From positions 62,001 to 126,000 of the forward strand of contig ONEK01000001.1 in the NCBI GenBank assembly GCA_900316855.1: a stretch of DNA of 64,000 nt, given 5' to 3'. Positions within the stretch are counted from its first letter, which is position 1, and each line of letters opens with the position of its first letter. The notes under the pieces were generated by a model. The model was not told the origin of the DNA. It was given only the letters and a program-made list of their open reading frames with translations, and ran no database searches. This DNA is from an uncultured Lachnospiraceae bacterium (lineage in GTDB: Bacteria > Bacillota > Clostridia > Lachnospirales > Lachnospiraceae). Both the position numbers and the translations under genes were made by a program. Positions 17,188 to 26,214 of this stretch are shown here, in pieces.

Positions 17188-19856
17188 CATGGATTGATCA
17201 GGATATGCTAAGACAGATCGTTACAAAGAAAACAGCGGGAACGACGGTGATCGTGCTGGTCACGCTGTGCCTGATGGCACTGTTCTGGCCGCTGGGAAGA
17301 TTTCATGAGATCACGACATTTGACTCCGGGCAGGAGATCGCTCTCGTGAGCGACCCCATCACACCGGATGAGGACGCGGGACAGTACTTTATTCCGCACC
17401 TCACCCGTCTGGACGCCCTGTCGGTCTACGTCGACTCCGCGGAGCCGGACGGAAAGGCGCCTGCCGCCCTGATGCAGCTGTACCGGCAGGAGGAAGCGGG
17501 AAACTTTACCCTGCTTGCCCAGGAGAATGTCCCGCTGCCGGATGAGCTGCCGGGGTATCTGACGTTCCCGGTGGACACGCCGGTTGAGCCGGGCACGACC
17601 TATGTCTGCATCCTGCGCGCAGTGGACAGTTCGTTCCGTGTCGGCTTCACGGCTGCGCCGGCGTCTTCCGAGCCTTCCGCTGACAGCAGCGCTCCGGAGT
17701 ATGTCCTCGCGTTCCACAACGACACAGGCATATCCGGCGTGACGCTGGCAGTCCGCGGGACCTATAAGGAACCGCTTTGTGCGGGGAAGGTCCTGCTGGC
17801 AGTCCTGATTCTTACCGCGGCATGCGGCGTTGCCGCCGCCCTCTGGCGCCGGTATTATCACATGCATCCGGAGCGGAATACCTATGTCACGGTGCTGTCC
17901 GTTCTGCAGGCGGTCCTTACACCGGTCCTGGCAGCAGGTGGCGCTGCCGCCTTCCTTGCGGTGTGGCCGGCGAAGCTGTTTGATTCCCGGATACCGGATA
18001 TTCTGATGTATGAGACGGGTATCGTTCTTGCGGTCTGTGCGGGGCTTTACGCCCTGTGGCACAAGCGGATCCGCACTCCGGACGGGATCCGCGGCATGCG
18101 GCTTCCCCACGGATTCCGGGACGCAGTGATCATGGTCCTCGTCTGCGCGGGGCTTGCCTTCTGCAGCCGCTACATCAATGCACTGAACGATTATGACCAT
18201 AAAATCAATGAATCATATCTGCTGATAGTACTGTCCCTGCTCATTCTGGCCCTCGGCAGAATGGCATGGAGCCTGAATGCCGTGACCATGCTCTGGACGG
18301 GTGCATCCCTCATATGGGCGGTTGTCCATGCTGCCGGGAACCGGGTGCCTGAGGAGGCAAAGGATGCCCTCCTGCAGAACCGGATGACCCTTGCGCAGTC
18401 GCTGTCCGTGGTTTTTGTCGGGCTTGCCCTGCTGAGCTGTTTCATGATGGCGGCGGAACTTGCGAAGCTGCCGCGCGCGCTGCAGAAGCCGCAGGACAAA
18501 ACGAAGATCACACCTGCTGTGCTCCCTTTCGGCGCCCTGCTCCTGTGGATGCTGGTTTTCCGGAATACGAGAGCCTGGATTGGCTGGCTTGTCCTTATGA
18601 CGGGCCTTCTCCTGTTCCGCTTTGCCTTCTATGACGGGAAGAGGACCTGGATCCGGGATGTCTGCGGCGGTGTGGTGCTCAACTTCATCGGAATGATGCT
18701 CTATTCCATGCTGCACCGGTATTACATTGCGTATGTGTTCAACCGGTTTGCCATGAGCTTCTTCACAGTGACGGTGACAGCCTATTATCTGCTGATTGTT
18801 GCATGTGCAGCCCTGGCGCTCCTTGTCATGAAGCTGGAACAGACGCGGGGACTTGCCTTCCGGGAAAGGCTCCCTCATATTTTCCCGGAGTGCCTGCTGT
18901 TCGGCGCGGTATCGTCTTACATGCTCATGAGCCTGACGAGGGCGGGCGTGTACGGCCTTGCGGCGCTTTGCATCGTCAGCGCCATCCTCGGAACCGCGGG
19001 GAAGGGGAGGCGCATTACGGGCCCCGTGAAGACGCTCCTTGCCTATGCCGGCATCACCGTTCTGACCTTCCCGATGATCTTTACCGGGCAGAGGCTGATT
19101 TCAACCGCCTATGAGCGTCCGGTCCGCTATGAGCTTGTCGAGACGTATCCGGACGCGCTGATGCGCCATGTACCCTGGAATTCCACTGCGTTCATGAATG
19201 TCGAAATCTTCCTGCGCGACTTCGGGGACAGGATTCTCGGAGGAGAGATCGGGACCTCTGTGTACCAGCATTTTGACTGGGGCAGGAGGCAGGGCTATAA
19301 GACGAGCAGTGCCGCTCCTGTTCTCGTTGCAAAGAGGACACAGGAGGCGTCGCTGTCCGCTGTCCCGGGCGCGTTCCTGCAGCAGGCGCTGCCGCAATCG
19401 CTGACGCCGTCTCTCCTGTATGCCGAGATCGGTCATATCGGCGGCAATGATGATGCCAGGGAGAATAAGGACGACGTGTCGAACGGGCGGCTCGCGCTGT
19501 GGGAGGCTTATGCCGCGGAGTGCAACATGACAGGTCATGACGCAATGGGACTTACAATGCCGGACGGGACTGTCACTGTGCACGCCCACAATATTTTCCT
19601 GCAGACGGCATATGACAACGGTATACCCGCGGGAATCCTCCTCGGGGTCTGCGTGATTTCCTGGATTCTTGCCGCCCTCCGCTATTACCTGAGGTACAGA
19701 ACACGGGAAACAGCGGCAATGTTCCCGCTCCTTATTGCGGGAGGCTTCCTTTCCACCGGCATGGTGGAGTGGATCTTCCACCTGTGCAATCCGTTCACGT
19801 TCATTCTGTTCCTGTGCCTGCTGCCCCTGATGTTCCGTCAGGAGGCAGCACAATGA
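17184..19856 (+). CDS. O-antigen ligase/polymerase-like protein with outer N-terminal domain
   Basis: This 890-residue membrane protein has a membrane helix at about 20-36, then an unusual beta-rich extracytoplasmic domain (about 45-194, ending in a Ser/Pro-rich stretch), and some twelve more helices. The Wzy/WaaL-type signature is in the last outer loop: VHAHNIFLQTAYDNGI, with the His-x-x-Phe-Leu pattern preceding a final helix set. It is a candidate polymerase or ligase using lipid-linked repeats. Most Wzy proteins are 400-450 residues and lack such an N-terminal domain. It starts with a GTG overlapping the previous stop and is coupled to the next gene by ATGA. Confidence 0.72.
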   Translation: MTWIDQDMLRQIVTKKTAGTTVIVLVTLCLMALFWPLGRFHEITTFDSGQEIALVSDPITPDEDAGQYFIPHLTRLDALSVYVDSAEPDGKAPAALMQLYRQEEAGNFTLLAQENVPLPDELPGYLTFPVDTPVEPGTTYVCILRAVDSSFRVGFTAAPASSEPSADSSAPEYVLAFHNDTGISGVTLAVRGTYKEPLCAGKVLLAVLILTAACGVAAALWRRYYHMHPERNTYVTVLSVLQAVLTPVLAAGGAAAFLAVWPAKLFDSRIPDILMYETGIVLAVCAGLYALWHKRIRTPDGIRGMRLPHGFRDAVIMVLVCAGLAFCSRYINALNDYDHKINESYLLIVLSLLILALGRMAWSLNAVTMLWTGASLIWAVVHAAGNRVPEEAKDALLQNRMTLAQSLSVVFVGLALLSCFMMAAELAKLPRALQKPQDKTKITPAVLPFGALLLWMLVFRNTRAWIGWLVLMTGLLLFRFAFYDGKRTWIRDVCGGVVLNFIGMMLYSMLHRYYIAYVFNRFAMSFFTVTVTAYYLLIVACAALALLVMKLEQTRGLAFRERLPHIFPECLLFGAVSSYMLMSLTRAGVYGLAALCIVSAILGTAGKGRRITGPVKTLLAYAGITVLTFPMIFTGQRLISTAYERPVRYELVETYPDALMRHVPWNSTAFMNVEIFLRDFGDRILGGEIGTSVYQHFDWGRRQGYKTSSAAPVLVAKRTQEASLSAVPGAFLQQALPQSLTPSLLYAEIGHIGGNDDARENKDDVSNGRLALWEAYAAECNMTGHDAMGLTMPDGTVTVHAHNIFLQTAYDNGIPAGILLGVCVISWILAALRYYLRYRTRETAAMFPLLIAGGFLSTGMVEWIFHLCNPFTFILFLCLLPLMFRQEAAQ

Positions 19857-21544
19857 GGCGGATCCGGGCGGACCGCCGGACGATGGCGGCGGCGGTCGTG
19901 TACGGCATCCTGCTGTGCGCCGCTATGCTGACGGGCGGACAGATGGAACGCGAGGGCTATCTGCACCCTCCGACGGCGGAGGAGACCGTGCGCCTTGTCC
20001 TGATGCTGGTCCTGTCCATCGGGCTGACCGCGCTGTGCTGGACGGAGCTCTCGAGGCTCCTGCTGCGGCGGGAGGGCACCGCAAAGCGGACCGGGAAGCC
20101 GGGGATGGAACGGGCTGCGTTCCTCATCCTGACGGCGGTGGATTTTGTCGTACTCCTTGGCGTCTATCCGGGATTTTTCGTATACGACGCGTCAGAGGAG
20201 CTGTCCATGGTGCAGTCGCGGCTGTTCACGACGCACCATCCGCTTGTGCATGTTCTGCTCCTGGGAGGAATCATACAGGCAGTTCACCGGGTGACCGGTT
20301 CCTATAACGCGGGGATTTTCCTGTACAGTATCCTGCAGGCGGCCGCGGTCAATGCCGCGCTCACTCTTGTTCTGAAAAGGGTGTGGGACAAGAGCGGGAC
20401 GCTTCCCGCCCGGCTCGGCTTCCTGTTCCTCCTGCTGTGTCCGACAGTATCGATGTTCACGCTGTGCACGGCCAAGGACGGGCTGTTCAGTGCCTGCCTG
20501 GTGCTGCAGTGCCTTCTGCTGTCGGAGCTGCAGGGTGATGCCGGAGCATTCCTGCAAAGCCGGCGGAAAACTGCCGGCCTGATCCTTGCGGCAGCCGGCA
20601 TGATGCTGCTTCGCAAAAACGGGGCCTACGCCTACGCCGTCTGCCTTATCCTCTATGGAATTGCTGCCCTCAGCAGAGTGCTGAGAGTCCGCAAGAAGCA
20701 CCGGGAAGGCGCTCTGCCTTCGGGAAAGTGTGCTCTGCGCCTTGCCGCGGTGCTCCTGCTCCCCGTTCTCCTGTTTGCCGCAACGGACCGGACGCTTGCC
20801 GCGGCTCTCCACGCAAGACCTGACGGAAGTCAGGAAATCCTGACCGTCCCGATCCAGATGCTGGCAAGGACCTATGTGTCCGACCCCGGGAGCTTTTCAG
20901 AGGAGGAGCTTGTACTAATGCGGGGCCTGATGTCCGATGAGGACTGGAACCGGTATAACCCTGCACTCTCGGACCAGGTGAAGCTCCGTTTCAATTCCGA
21001 AGTCTTCCGGGAAAACAGGCAGGCGTACATCGCGCTGTTTTTCCGGCAGGGGAAGGCGCACCCCGTGACATACCTCAACGCGTGGCTTGGAACAAGCTAT
21101 GGATTTTTTGCGCCGGATGCCGTCGTCGACTGTTACCGCGGAAACCAGGTGTTCACGTTTACGTACGGGGACAGCTCGTATTTCGGATACGAGACGGAGC
21201 TGCCCGGCGTGCGGCACAGTATGATTCCTGCTGTTGATGCGTGGTACCGGTTTTTGTCACTTTCCCCGGTGCCGCAGAGGATTCCCGTCCTTCACTGGTT
21301 CTATACGCCGGGCGGGATCTTTTTCCTGTGGCTGTTTCTTGCGGGTTTTCTTGTTTCGGCCGGGCGGGGAAAAAGGCTTCTGCCGTTTGCTCCGGTCCTT
21401 TGCGTGTGGCTGACGGTCCTCGCCGGTCCGTGCACGCTGCCGCGTTATGTAGTATACTTGTGGTTTGGATTTCCCCTGGCCCTTGGAACTGCGCTGGAGC
21501 CTGCGGAACGGAACGAAATCTGGAGAACAGAACCTGATGGCTAA
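19853..21544 (+). CDS. DUF6020-like polytopic membrane protein
   Basis: This 591-residue membrane protein resembles the DUF6020 group of Bacillota: GVYPGFFVYDASEELSM in the first outer loop, then FTTHHPLVHVLLLGGI, and many helices with a mid-protein outer domain (about 330-480). The family's role is unknown, but the topology and acidic first loop suggest a GT-C glycosyltransferase. It is coupled to the Wzy-like gene by a 4-bp overlap, and its last 8 bases overlap the dehydratase gene. I infer a step in building or extending lipid-linked glycan outside the membrane. Confidence 0.6.
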   Translation: MRRIRADRRTMAAAVVYGILLCAAMLTGGQMEREGYLHPPTAEETVRLVLMLVLSIGLTALCWTELSRLLLRREGTAKRTGKPGMERAAFLILTAVDFVVLLGVYPGFFVYDASEELSMVQSRLFTTHHPLVHVLLLGGIIQAVHRVTGSYNAGIFLYSILQAAAVNAALTLVLKRVWDKSGTLPARLGFLFLLLCPTVSMFTLCTAKDGLFSACLVLQCLLLSELQGDAGAFLQSRRKTAGLILAAAGMMLLRKNGAYAYAVCLILYGIAALSRVLRVRKKHREGALPSGKCALRLAAVLLLPVLLFAATDRTLAAALHARPDGSQEILTVPIQMLARTYVSDPGSFSEEELVLMRGLMSDEDWNRYNPALSDQVKLRFNSEVFRENRQAYIALFFRQGKAHPVTYLNAWLGTSYGFFAPDAVVDCYRGNQVFTFTYGDSSYFGYETELPGVRHSMIPAVDAWYRFLSLSPVPQRIPVLHWFYTPGGIFFLWLFLAGFLVSAGRGKRLLPFAPVLCVWLTVLAGPCTLPRYVVYLWFGFPLALGTALEPAERNEIWRTEPDG

Positions 21545-23486
21545 TAAACAACCGAAAAAGCCGTTTAATTATCCGCTTTTCTGGCGGACAACCGCCCTTA
21601 TCATCTACGATGTGCTGAGCGTTATCTTCGCCAGCTTCATGTCGCTGCTCATCCGTTACGAGTTCAGCATTTCCAGCATCCCTTCTTATTTCTACGGTCC
21701 GGTGCTGGAAGCGCTGCCGTTCACAGTCGGTGTGACGATTTTCATATTCTGGCTGTTCAAGCTGTATTCGTCCCTATGGGCGTTTGCGGGCGAGACGGAG
21801 CTGCAGAATCTCGTCGTTGCCTGCGCAATCGCGGACGTCGTCAACATATTCATCCTGCACCTGTTCCGGGTGGAAACCGAGGCGCCGCAGTCCGTACCCA
21901 AAAGCTACTACTTCATCTACCTGTTCCTGCTCATCATGCTGGAGTTTGCGAGCCGCTTCTCGTACCGGTTCCTGCGCTCCATCAAGCACCGGAACGCCAA
22001 CAAGAAGAATGCCGTCTCCGTCATGGTCATCGGCGCCGGGGAAGCCGGCAACATCATCATCAAGGAGATCCTGAATTCGCATTACTCCACGATGACGTTA
22101 AAGTGCATCATCGATGATGACGCGAACAAATGGGGCAGGTACATCCAGGGCATCAAGGTCGTCGGCGGCCGGGATAAGATCATTGAGGCAGCGGACACCT
22201 ATGACATCGATGAGATCATCATTGCCATTCCGTCCATGTCGCGCAGCGCGCAGAAGTCACTGCTGGATATCTGCAAGGAGACGAACTGCAAGCTGCAGAC
22301 GCTTCCAGCCATCTATCAGCTCGTCAACGGCGAGGTATCCGTCTCGAAACTGCACGATGTCGACGTGGAGGACCTGCTCGGACGTGAACCGGTTCATGTG
22401 GACATCGACTCCATCATCGGCTACGTCAGCGGCAAGACCGTGCTCGTCACCGGCGGAGGCGGCTCCATCGGCTCGGAGCTGTGCCGCCAGATTGCGGGGC
22501 ACAGGCCCGCACAGCTCATCATCCTGGATATTTACGAGAACAGTGTCTACGATATCCAGCAGGAGCTGAAGACGAAATATCCTGATCTGAAGCTCACCGT
22601 GCTTATCGCGTCCGTGCGGAACGCCGAGCGGCTGAACTGGATCTTCGACCGGTACAGGCCGGATATCGTCTATCATGCCGCGGCGCACAAGCATGTGCCG
22701 CTCATGGAGGACAGTCCGTGCGAGGCGGTCAAGAATAACGTGTTCGGCACGTTCAACACCGCAATGGCCGCCGCGAACTACGGGACGGGGCGCTTCGTGA
22801 TGATTTCGACCGACAAGGCCGTGAACCCGACGAATATCATGGGCGCCACGAAGCGGATCTGCGAGATGATCATTCAGACGTTCAACAAGCACTACGACAC
22901 GAATTTTGTCGCAGTACGCTTCGGCAACGTGCTCGGGAGCAACGGCTCGGTCATTCCGCTGTTCCGCAGACAGATCGCGGCGGGAGGCCCCGTCACGGTG
23001 ACGGATCCCAATATCATCCGGTACTTCATGACAATTCCGGAGGCGGTGTCACTCGTCCTGCAGGCAGGCGCCTACGCAAAGGGCGGAGAAATCTTCGTTC
23101 TGGATATGGGCCAGCCCGTCCGGATCCTTGACCTTGCGGAGAACCTCATCAGGCTTTCGGGCTACAAGGTCGGGGAGGATATCAAAATCGTATTCACGGG
23201 TCTGCGCCCCGGCGAGAAGCTGTACGAGGAGATGCTCATGAACGAGGAGGGCATGAAGGAGACCGCAAACCGGCAGATCCACATCGGCCGTCCGATTGAG
23301 CTGGACGAGGATACGTTCTTCCGTCAGCTTCAGACCCTGAAGGAGGCGGCTTACACGGAGGATCCGCGGATCCGGGAGCTCGTCCGGGACATCGTTCCGA
23401 CGTACCGGCGCAATACGGATGTCAACCAGGAAGCTATCGAGGAACATAAGCGCGGCGTCCATGTACCGGATACCGTGAAGCTGTGA
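21537..23486 (+). CDS. membrane-bound UDP-GlcNAc 4,6-dehydratase-like protein
   Basis: This 649-residue protein of the FlaA1/CapD/WbpM/PglF type has four N-terminal membrane helices (about 17-140), a Rossmann-like sensor domain (MVIGAGEAGN, 163-172) and a C-terminal SDR catalytic domain with GGGGSIGSE (306-314). The catalytic region has STDKAVNP (424-431) and MGATK (435-439), where Met replaces the SDR tyrosine, as is normal for the long dehydratases. The expected product is UDP-4-keto-6-deoxy-GlcNAc. The ATG at 21537 has GGAGA upstream. The next gene is an aminotransferase suited to this product. Confidence 0.88.
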   Translation: MANKQPKKPFNYPLFWRTTALIIYDVLSVIFASFMSLLIRYEFSISSIPSYFYGPVLEALPFTVGVTIFIFWLFKLYSSLWAFAGETELQNLVVACAIADVVNIFILHLFRVETEAPQSVPKSYYFIYLFLLIMLEFASRFSYRFLRSIKHRNANKKNAVSVMVIGAGEAGNIIIKEILNSHYSTMTLKCIIDDDANKWGRYIQGIKVVGGRDKIIEAADTYDIDEIIIAIPSMSRSAQKSLLDICKETNCKLQTLPAIYQLVNGEVSVSKLHDVDVEDLLGREPVHVDIDSIIGYVSGKTVLVTGGGGSIGSELCRQIAGHRPAQLIILDIYENSVYDIQQELKTKYPDLKLTVLIASVRNAERLNWIFDRYRPDIVYHAAAHKHVPLMEDSPCEAVKNNVFGTFNTAMAAANYGTGRFVMISTDKAVNPTNIMGATKRICEMIIQTFNKHYDTNFVAVRFGNVLGSNGSVIPLFRRQIAAGGPVTVTDPNIIRYFMTIPEAVSLVLQAGAYAKGGEIFVLDMGQPVRILDLAENLIRLSGYKVGEDIKIVFTGLRPGEKLYEEMLMNEEGMKETANRQIHIGRPIELDEDTFFRQLQTLKEAAYTEDPRIRELVRDIVPTYRRNTDVNQEAIEEHKRGVHVPDTVKL

Positions 23487-23500
23487 AATCGTGAAGCAAT

Positions 23501-23550
23501 CCGTATGCGATTCTGCCCTGCGGACATTTCTGCCGCCTGAATCCATACGG
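23501..23550 (+). other. two-tier RNA hairpin between dehydratase and aminotransferase genes
   Basis: CCGTATG plus GATTC (23501-23507, 23509-23513) pair with GAATC plus CATACGG (23539-23550): 12 bp with a single bulged C at 23508. Inside it, GCGG (23520-23523) pairs with CCGC (23533-23536). No T-run follows; the next element is the ribosome site of the aminotransferase gene (GAGGAAA, about 12 nt on). It looks like an mRNA processing, stability or translational control element rather than a terminator. Confidence 0.55.
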
Positions 23551-23569
23551 TAAGCGCTGTGAGGAAATT

Positions 23570-24862
23570 ATGCTGAGCACGAAGAATTTCGACGGAATCG
23601 AACCGTTTGAGCACAAAATCTGGCTGTCGTCCCCGACCATGCACGGCGGGGAGCTGCAGTACATGGAGGAAGCCTACCGGACGAACTGGATGTCCACGGT
23701 CGGGAAAAACATCAACGAGGTGGAGCGTCTTGCCGCGGAGAAGGTAGGCTGCCGCTACGCCGTCGCACTTTCTGCCGGGACCGCTGCCCTGCACCTTGCG
23801 GTGAAGCTTGCCGGTGAGCGGCTGTACGGTATGGCGCGCCCCTTTGAGGGAACGCTTAAGGGACACCGGGTGTTCTGCTCGGACATGACGTTTGACGCGA
23901 CGGTGAATCCCGCTGCCTACGAGGATGGAGAAGCCGTGTTCATTGACACGGAGCGGGATACCTGGAACATGGACCCCGCAGCCCTGGAGAAAGCCTTCGC
24001 GCTCTATCCGGATACCAGGCTCATCATAGTGGCGCATCTGTACGGAACGCCCGGAAAGATCGATGAAATCCGGAGCATTGCGGGCGCACACCGCGCACTC
24101 ATCATAGAGGACGCGGCGGAATCCCTGGGAGCTTCCTATAAAGGCAGGCAGACGGGAACGTTCGGAGATTACAGCGCGATCTCGTTCAACGGCAACAAGA
24201 TCATTACCGGCTCCGCCGGCGGCATGTTCCTCACGGACAGCCGGGAGGATGCGGACAAGGTGCGCAAGTGGTCGACTCAGTCCCGGGAGGATGCGCCGTG
24301 GTATCAGCATGAGGAGATCGGGTATAATTACCGTATGTCCAACGTCATTGCGGGCGTAGTCCGCGGACAGTTCCCCCATCTGGAGGAGCACATCGCGCAG
24401 AAAAAGGCGATTTACGAGCGCTACCGGGACGGCCTTTCCGACCTTCCGGTGACCATGAACCCCTATGATGCGCAGAATTCGGAACCAAACTTCTGGCTGT
24501 CATGCCTTCTGATCGACCGGGAAGCGATGTGCCGTGAGGTGCGCGGGGAGAAGGAATTCCTCTATCAGCCGGAAGCCGGCAGGTCCTGCCCTGATGAGAT
24601 CCTGGAAGCGCTCGCGCACTTCAACGCGGAGGGAAGACCTATCTGGAAGCCGATGCACTGCCAGCCGGTTTACCGCAGCAATGCTTTTGTTACACGGCAG
24701 GGGAACGGGCGCGCAAGGAGCAACGCATACATCGACGAGGGCACGACACCGGACGTCGGAATGGATATCTTCCGCCGCGGCCTGTGCCTTCCCAGTGACA
24801 ACAAGATGACACCCGCCGAACAGGACCGGATCATTGAGATCATCCACCGCTGCTTCGCCTGA
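23570..24862 (+). CDS. PglE-like nucleotide-sugar aminotransferase
   Basis: This 430-residue DegT/DnrJ/EryC1 PLP aminotransferase resembles PglE (UDP-4-keto-6-deoxy-GlcNAc to UDP-4-amino sugar). The N-terminus IWLSSPTMHGGELQYM, the sugar-site TNWMSTVGKNINEVE, VAHLYGTPGKID and IIEDAAESLGASYKG are typical. The PLP lysine is Lys210 in SFNGNKIIT. The gene follows the dehydratase after an 83-bp structured gap. Together they would make a bacillosamine-type 2,4-diamino sugar precursor. No dedicated PglD was seen next to it; the GNAT at 15677 is the only candidate acetylase in the locus. Confidence 0.85.
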   Translation: MLSTKNFDGIEPFEHKIWLSSPTMHGGELQYMEEAYRTNWMSTVGKNINEVERLAAEKVGCRYAVALSAGTAALHLAVKLAGERLYGMARPFEGTLKGHRVFCSDMTFDATVNPAAYEDGEAVFIDTERDTWNMDPAALEKAFALYPDTRLIIVAHLYGTPGKIDEIRSIAGAHRALIIEDAAESLGASYKGRQTGTFGDYSAISFNGNKIITGSAGGMFLTDSREDADKVRKWSTQSREDAPWYQHEEIGYNYRMSNVIAGVVRGQFPHLEEHIAQKKAIYERYRDGLSDLPVTMNPYDAQNSEPNFWLSCLLIDREAMCREVRGEKEFLYQPEAGRSCPDEILEALAHFNAEGRPIWKPMHCQPVYRSNAFVTRQGNGRARSNAYIDEGTTPDVGMDIFRRGLCLPSDNKMTPAEQDRIIEIIHRCFA

Positions 24863-24882
24863 CACCGGCAGCCGGAGAATTT

Positions 24883-26121
24883 ATGGAAGAAACTAACGCA
24901 AGGATACCGGATCGCAAACTGAAACTGCTGCTCATGGTTCCGATGCTGCATCAGGGAGGCTTCGAGCGGGTCTGCGTGGAGACAGCAAGACTCCTTGCCA
25001 GCCTTGCAGACGTCACGATCCTGATCTTCTCGGACCGGGACATCAACTATGACGTGACGGGGCTCTCCGTCGTGAACATCGATGTACCCGCAAGGAAGGG
25101 GAAGCTGCAGAAAGCCCTGAATGTGCTGAAGCGAGTCCGCAGGGTGCGTGCGGCCAAGAGGAGCGGGCAGTACGACGCGGCATACAGCTTCGGGTCCAGC
25201 GCAAACCTTGTCAACGTGCTGAGCCGCACAACGGAGAAGGTCGTGACGGGCCTTCGCTGCCAGACGGATCTGGAATCCCGCCGCGAGGTGGAGTTGTTCT
25301 GCCGTCGGTCGGATGCCGTGCTGTCCTGCTCGCGCGAAATTGTGCAGCAGCTCGAAAGGGATTTCCACTATTCAAAATCCGTCTATATCTATAATCCCCT
25401 GGATGCAGCGGGACTCCTTGCAAAATCCCGGGAGGCCATAACGGATTTTCCTTTCCCGGAGGAGCTGGCAAAGCCATCCCACCACATCGTGGTCTCCATG
25501 GGCCGCGATGACTACATTAAGGGAAACTGGCATCTCATCAAGGCGTTCAGCCTTGTAAAGCGGGACATTCCCGATGCGAAGCTTTTGATTCTCGGAGCCG
25601 GCAGCTATGAAGGCAATAAAAAGCTCGCACAGGATCTCGGCATCCGGGACAGCGTCGCCTTTCCGGGTGTCCGGAAGAATCCGTTCCCGTACGTCGCAGC
25701 AGGCGATCTGTATGTCCTTCCCAGCAACCACGAGGGCTTCCCCAACGCACTCCTCGAAGCCATGGCACTTCATAAGCCGGTTATTGCAGCAGACTGCAGG
25801 ACCGGCCCCAGGGAGATTGTGCTGTCGCCTGAGGAGTATGAGGACCTTAACCGGAGAGAGCCGGACGGCGGCAGGACGGGGGAAGTGATTGACGGGACCT
25901 ACGGCGTTCTCGTGCCGGATATGAGTGAAGTGATCAACAATGATGCCGGACAGATCACTGACGAGGACCGCACGCTTGCCTGCGCCATGGTTTCCGTCCT
26001 CGGGGATGACATCCGGCTCCGGCATTTTGCCCGCGCGTCCGAAGAGCGGGCAGCCGATTTTGCGCCGGAGCATTACCGGGACAGCCTGTTCCGTATCCTC
26101 TGCAAAATCGCAGATACCTGA
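24883..26121 (+). CDS. glycosyltransferase family 4
   Basis: This 412-residue GT-B glycosyltransferase has an N-terminal acceptor domain with PMLHQGGFERVC and a C-terminal nucleotide-sugar domain with MGRDDYIKGNWHLIKAF, LLILGAGSYEGN and the GT4 EX7E segment around SNHEGFPNALLEAMALHKPV. It lacks membrane helices and would act at the cytosolic face on a lipid-linked intermediate. The ATG at 24883 has GGAGA upstream. Its C-terminus is extended by about 40 residues (an insertion near 315-350) compared with the next two GT4 proteins. Donor and linkage are unknown. Confidence 0.88.
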   Translation: MEETNARIPDRKLKLLLMVPMLHQGGFERVCVETARLLASLADVTILIFSDRDINYDVTGLSVVNIDVPARKGKLQKALNVLKRVRRVRAAKRSGQYDAAYSFGSSANLVNVLSRTTEKVVTGLRCQTDLESRREVELFCRRSDAVLSCSREIVQQLERDFHYSKSVYIYNPLDAAGLLAKSREAITDFPFPEELAKPSHHIVVSMGRDDYIKGNWHLIKAFSLVKRDIPDAKLLILGAGSYEGNKKLAQDLGIRDSVAFPGVRKNPFPYVAAGDLYVLPSNHEGFPNALLEAMALHKPVIAADCRTGPREIVLSPEEYEDLNRREPDGGRTGEVIDGTYGVLVPDMSEVINNDAGQITDEDRTLACAMVSVLGDDIRLRHFARASEERAADFAPEHYRDSLFRILCKIADT

Positions 26122-26214
26122 CGGAATGGCATGTCTGTATTCTCCGGAGTGATTCCCGGAGGGACCAGGGTGAATCCGGATCCATCAGGGGCCGGCAGTA
26201 AGACAGGGAAAACC

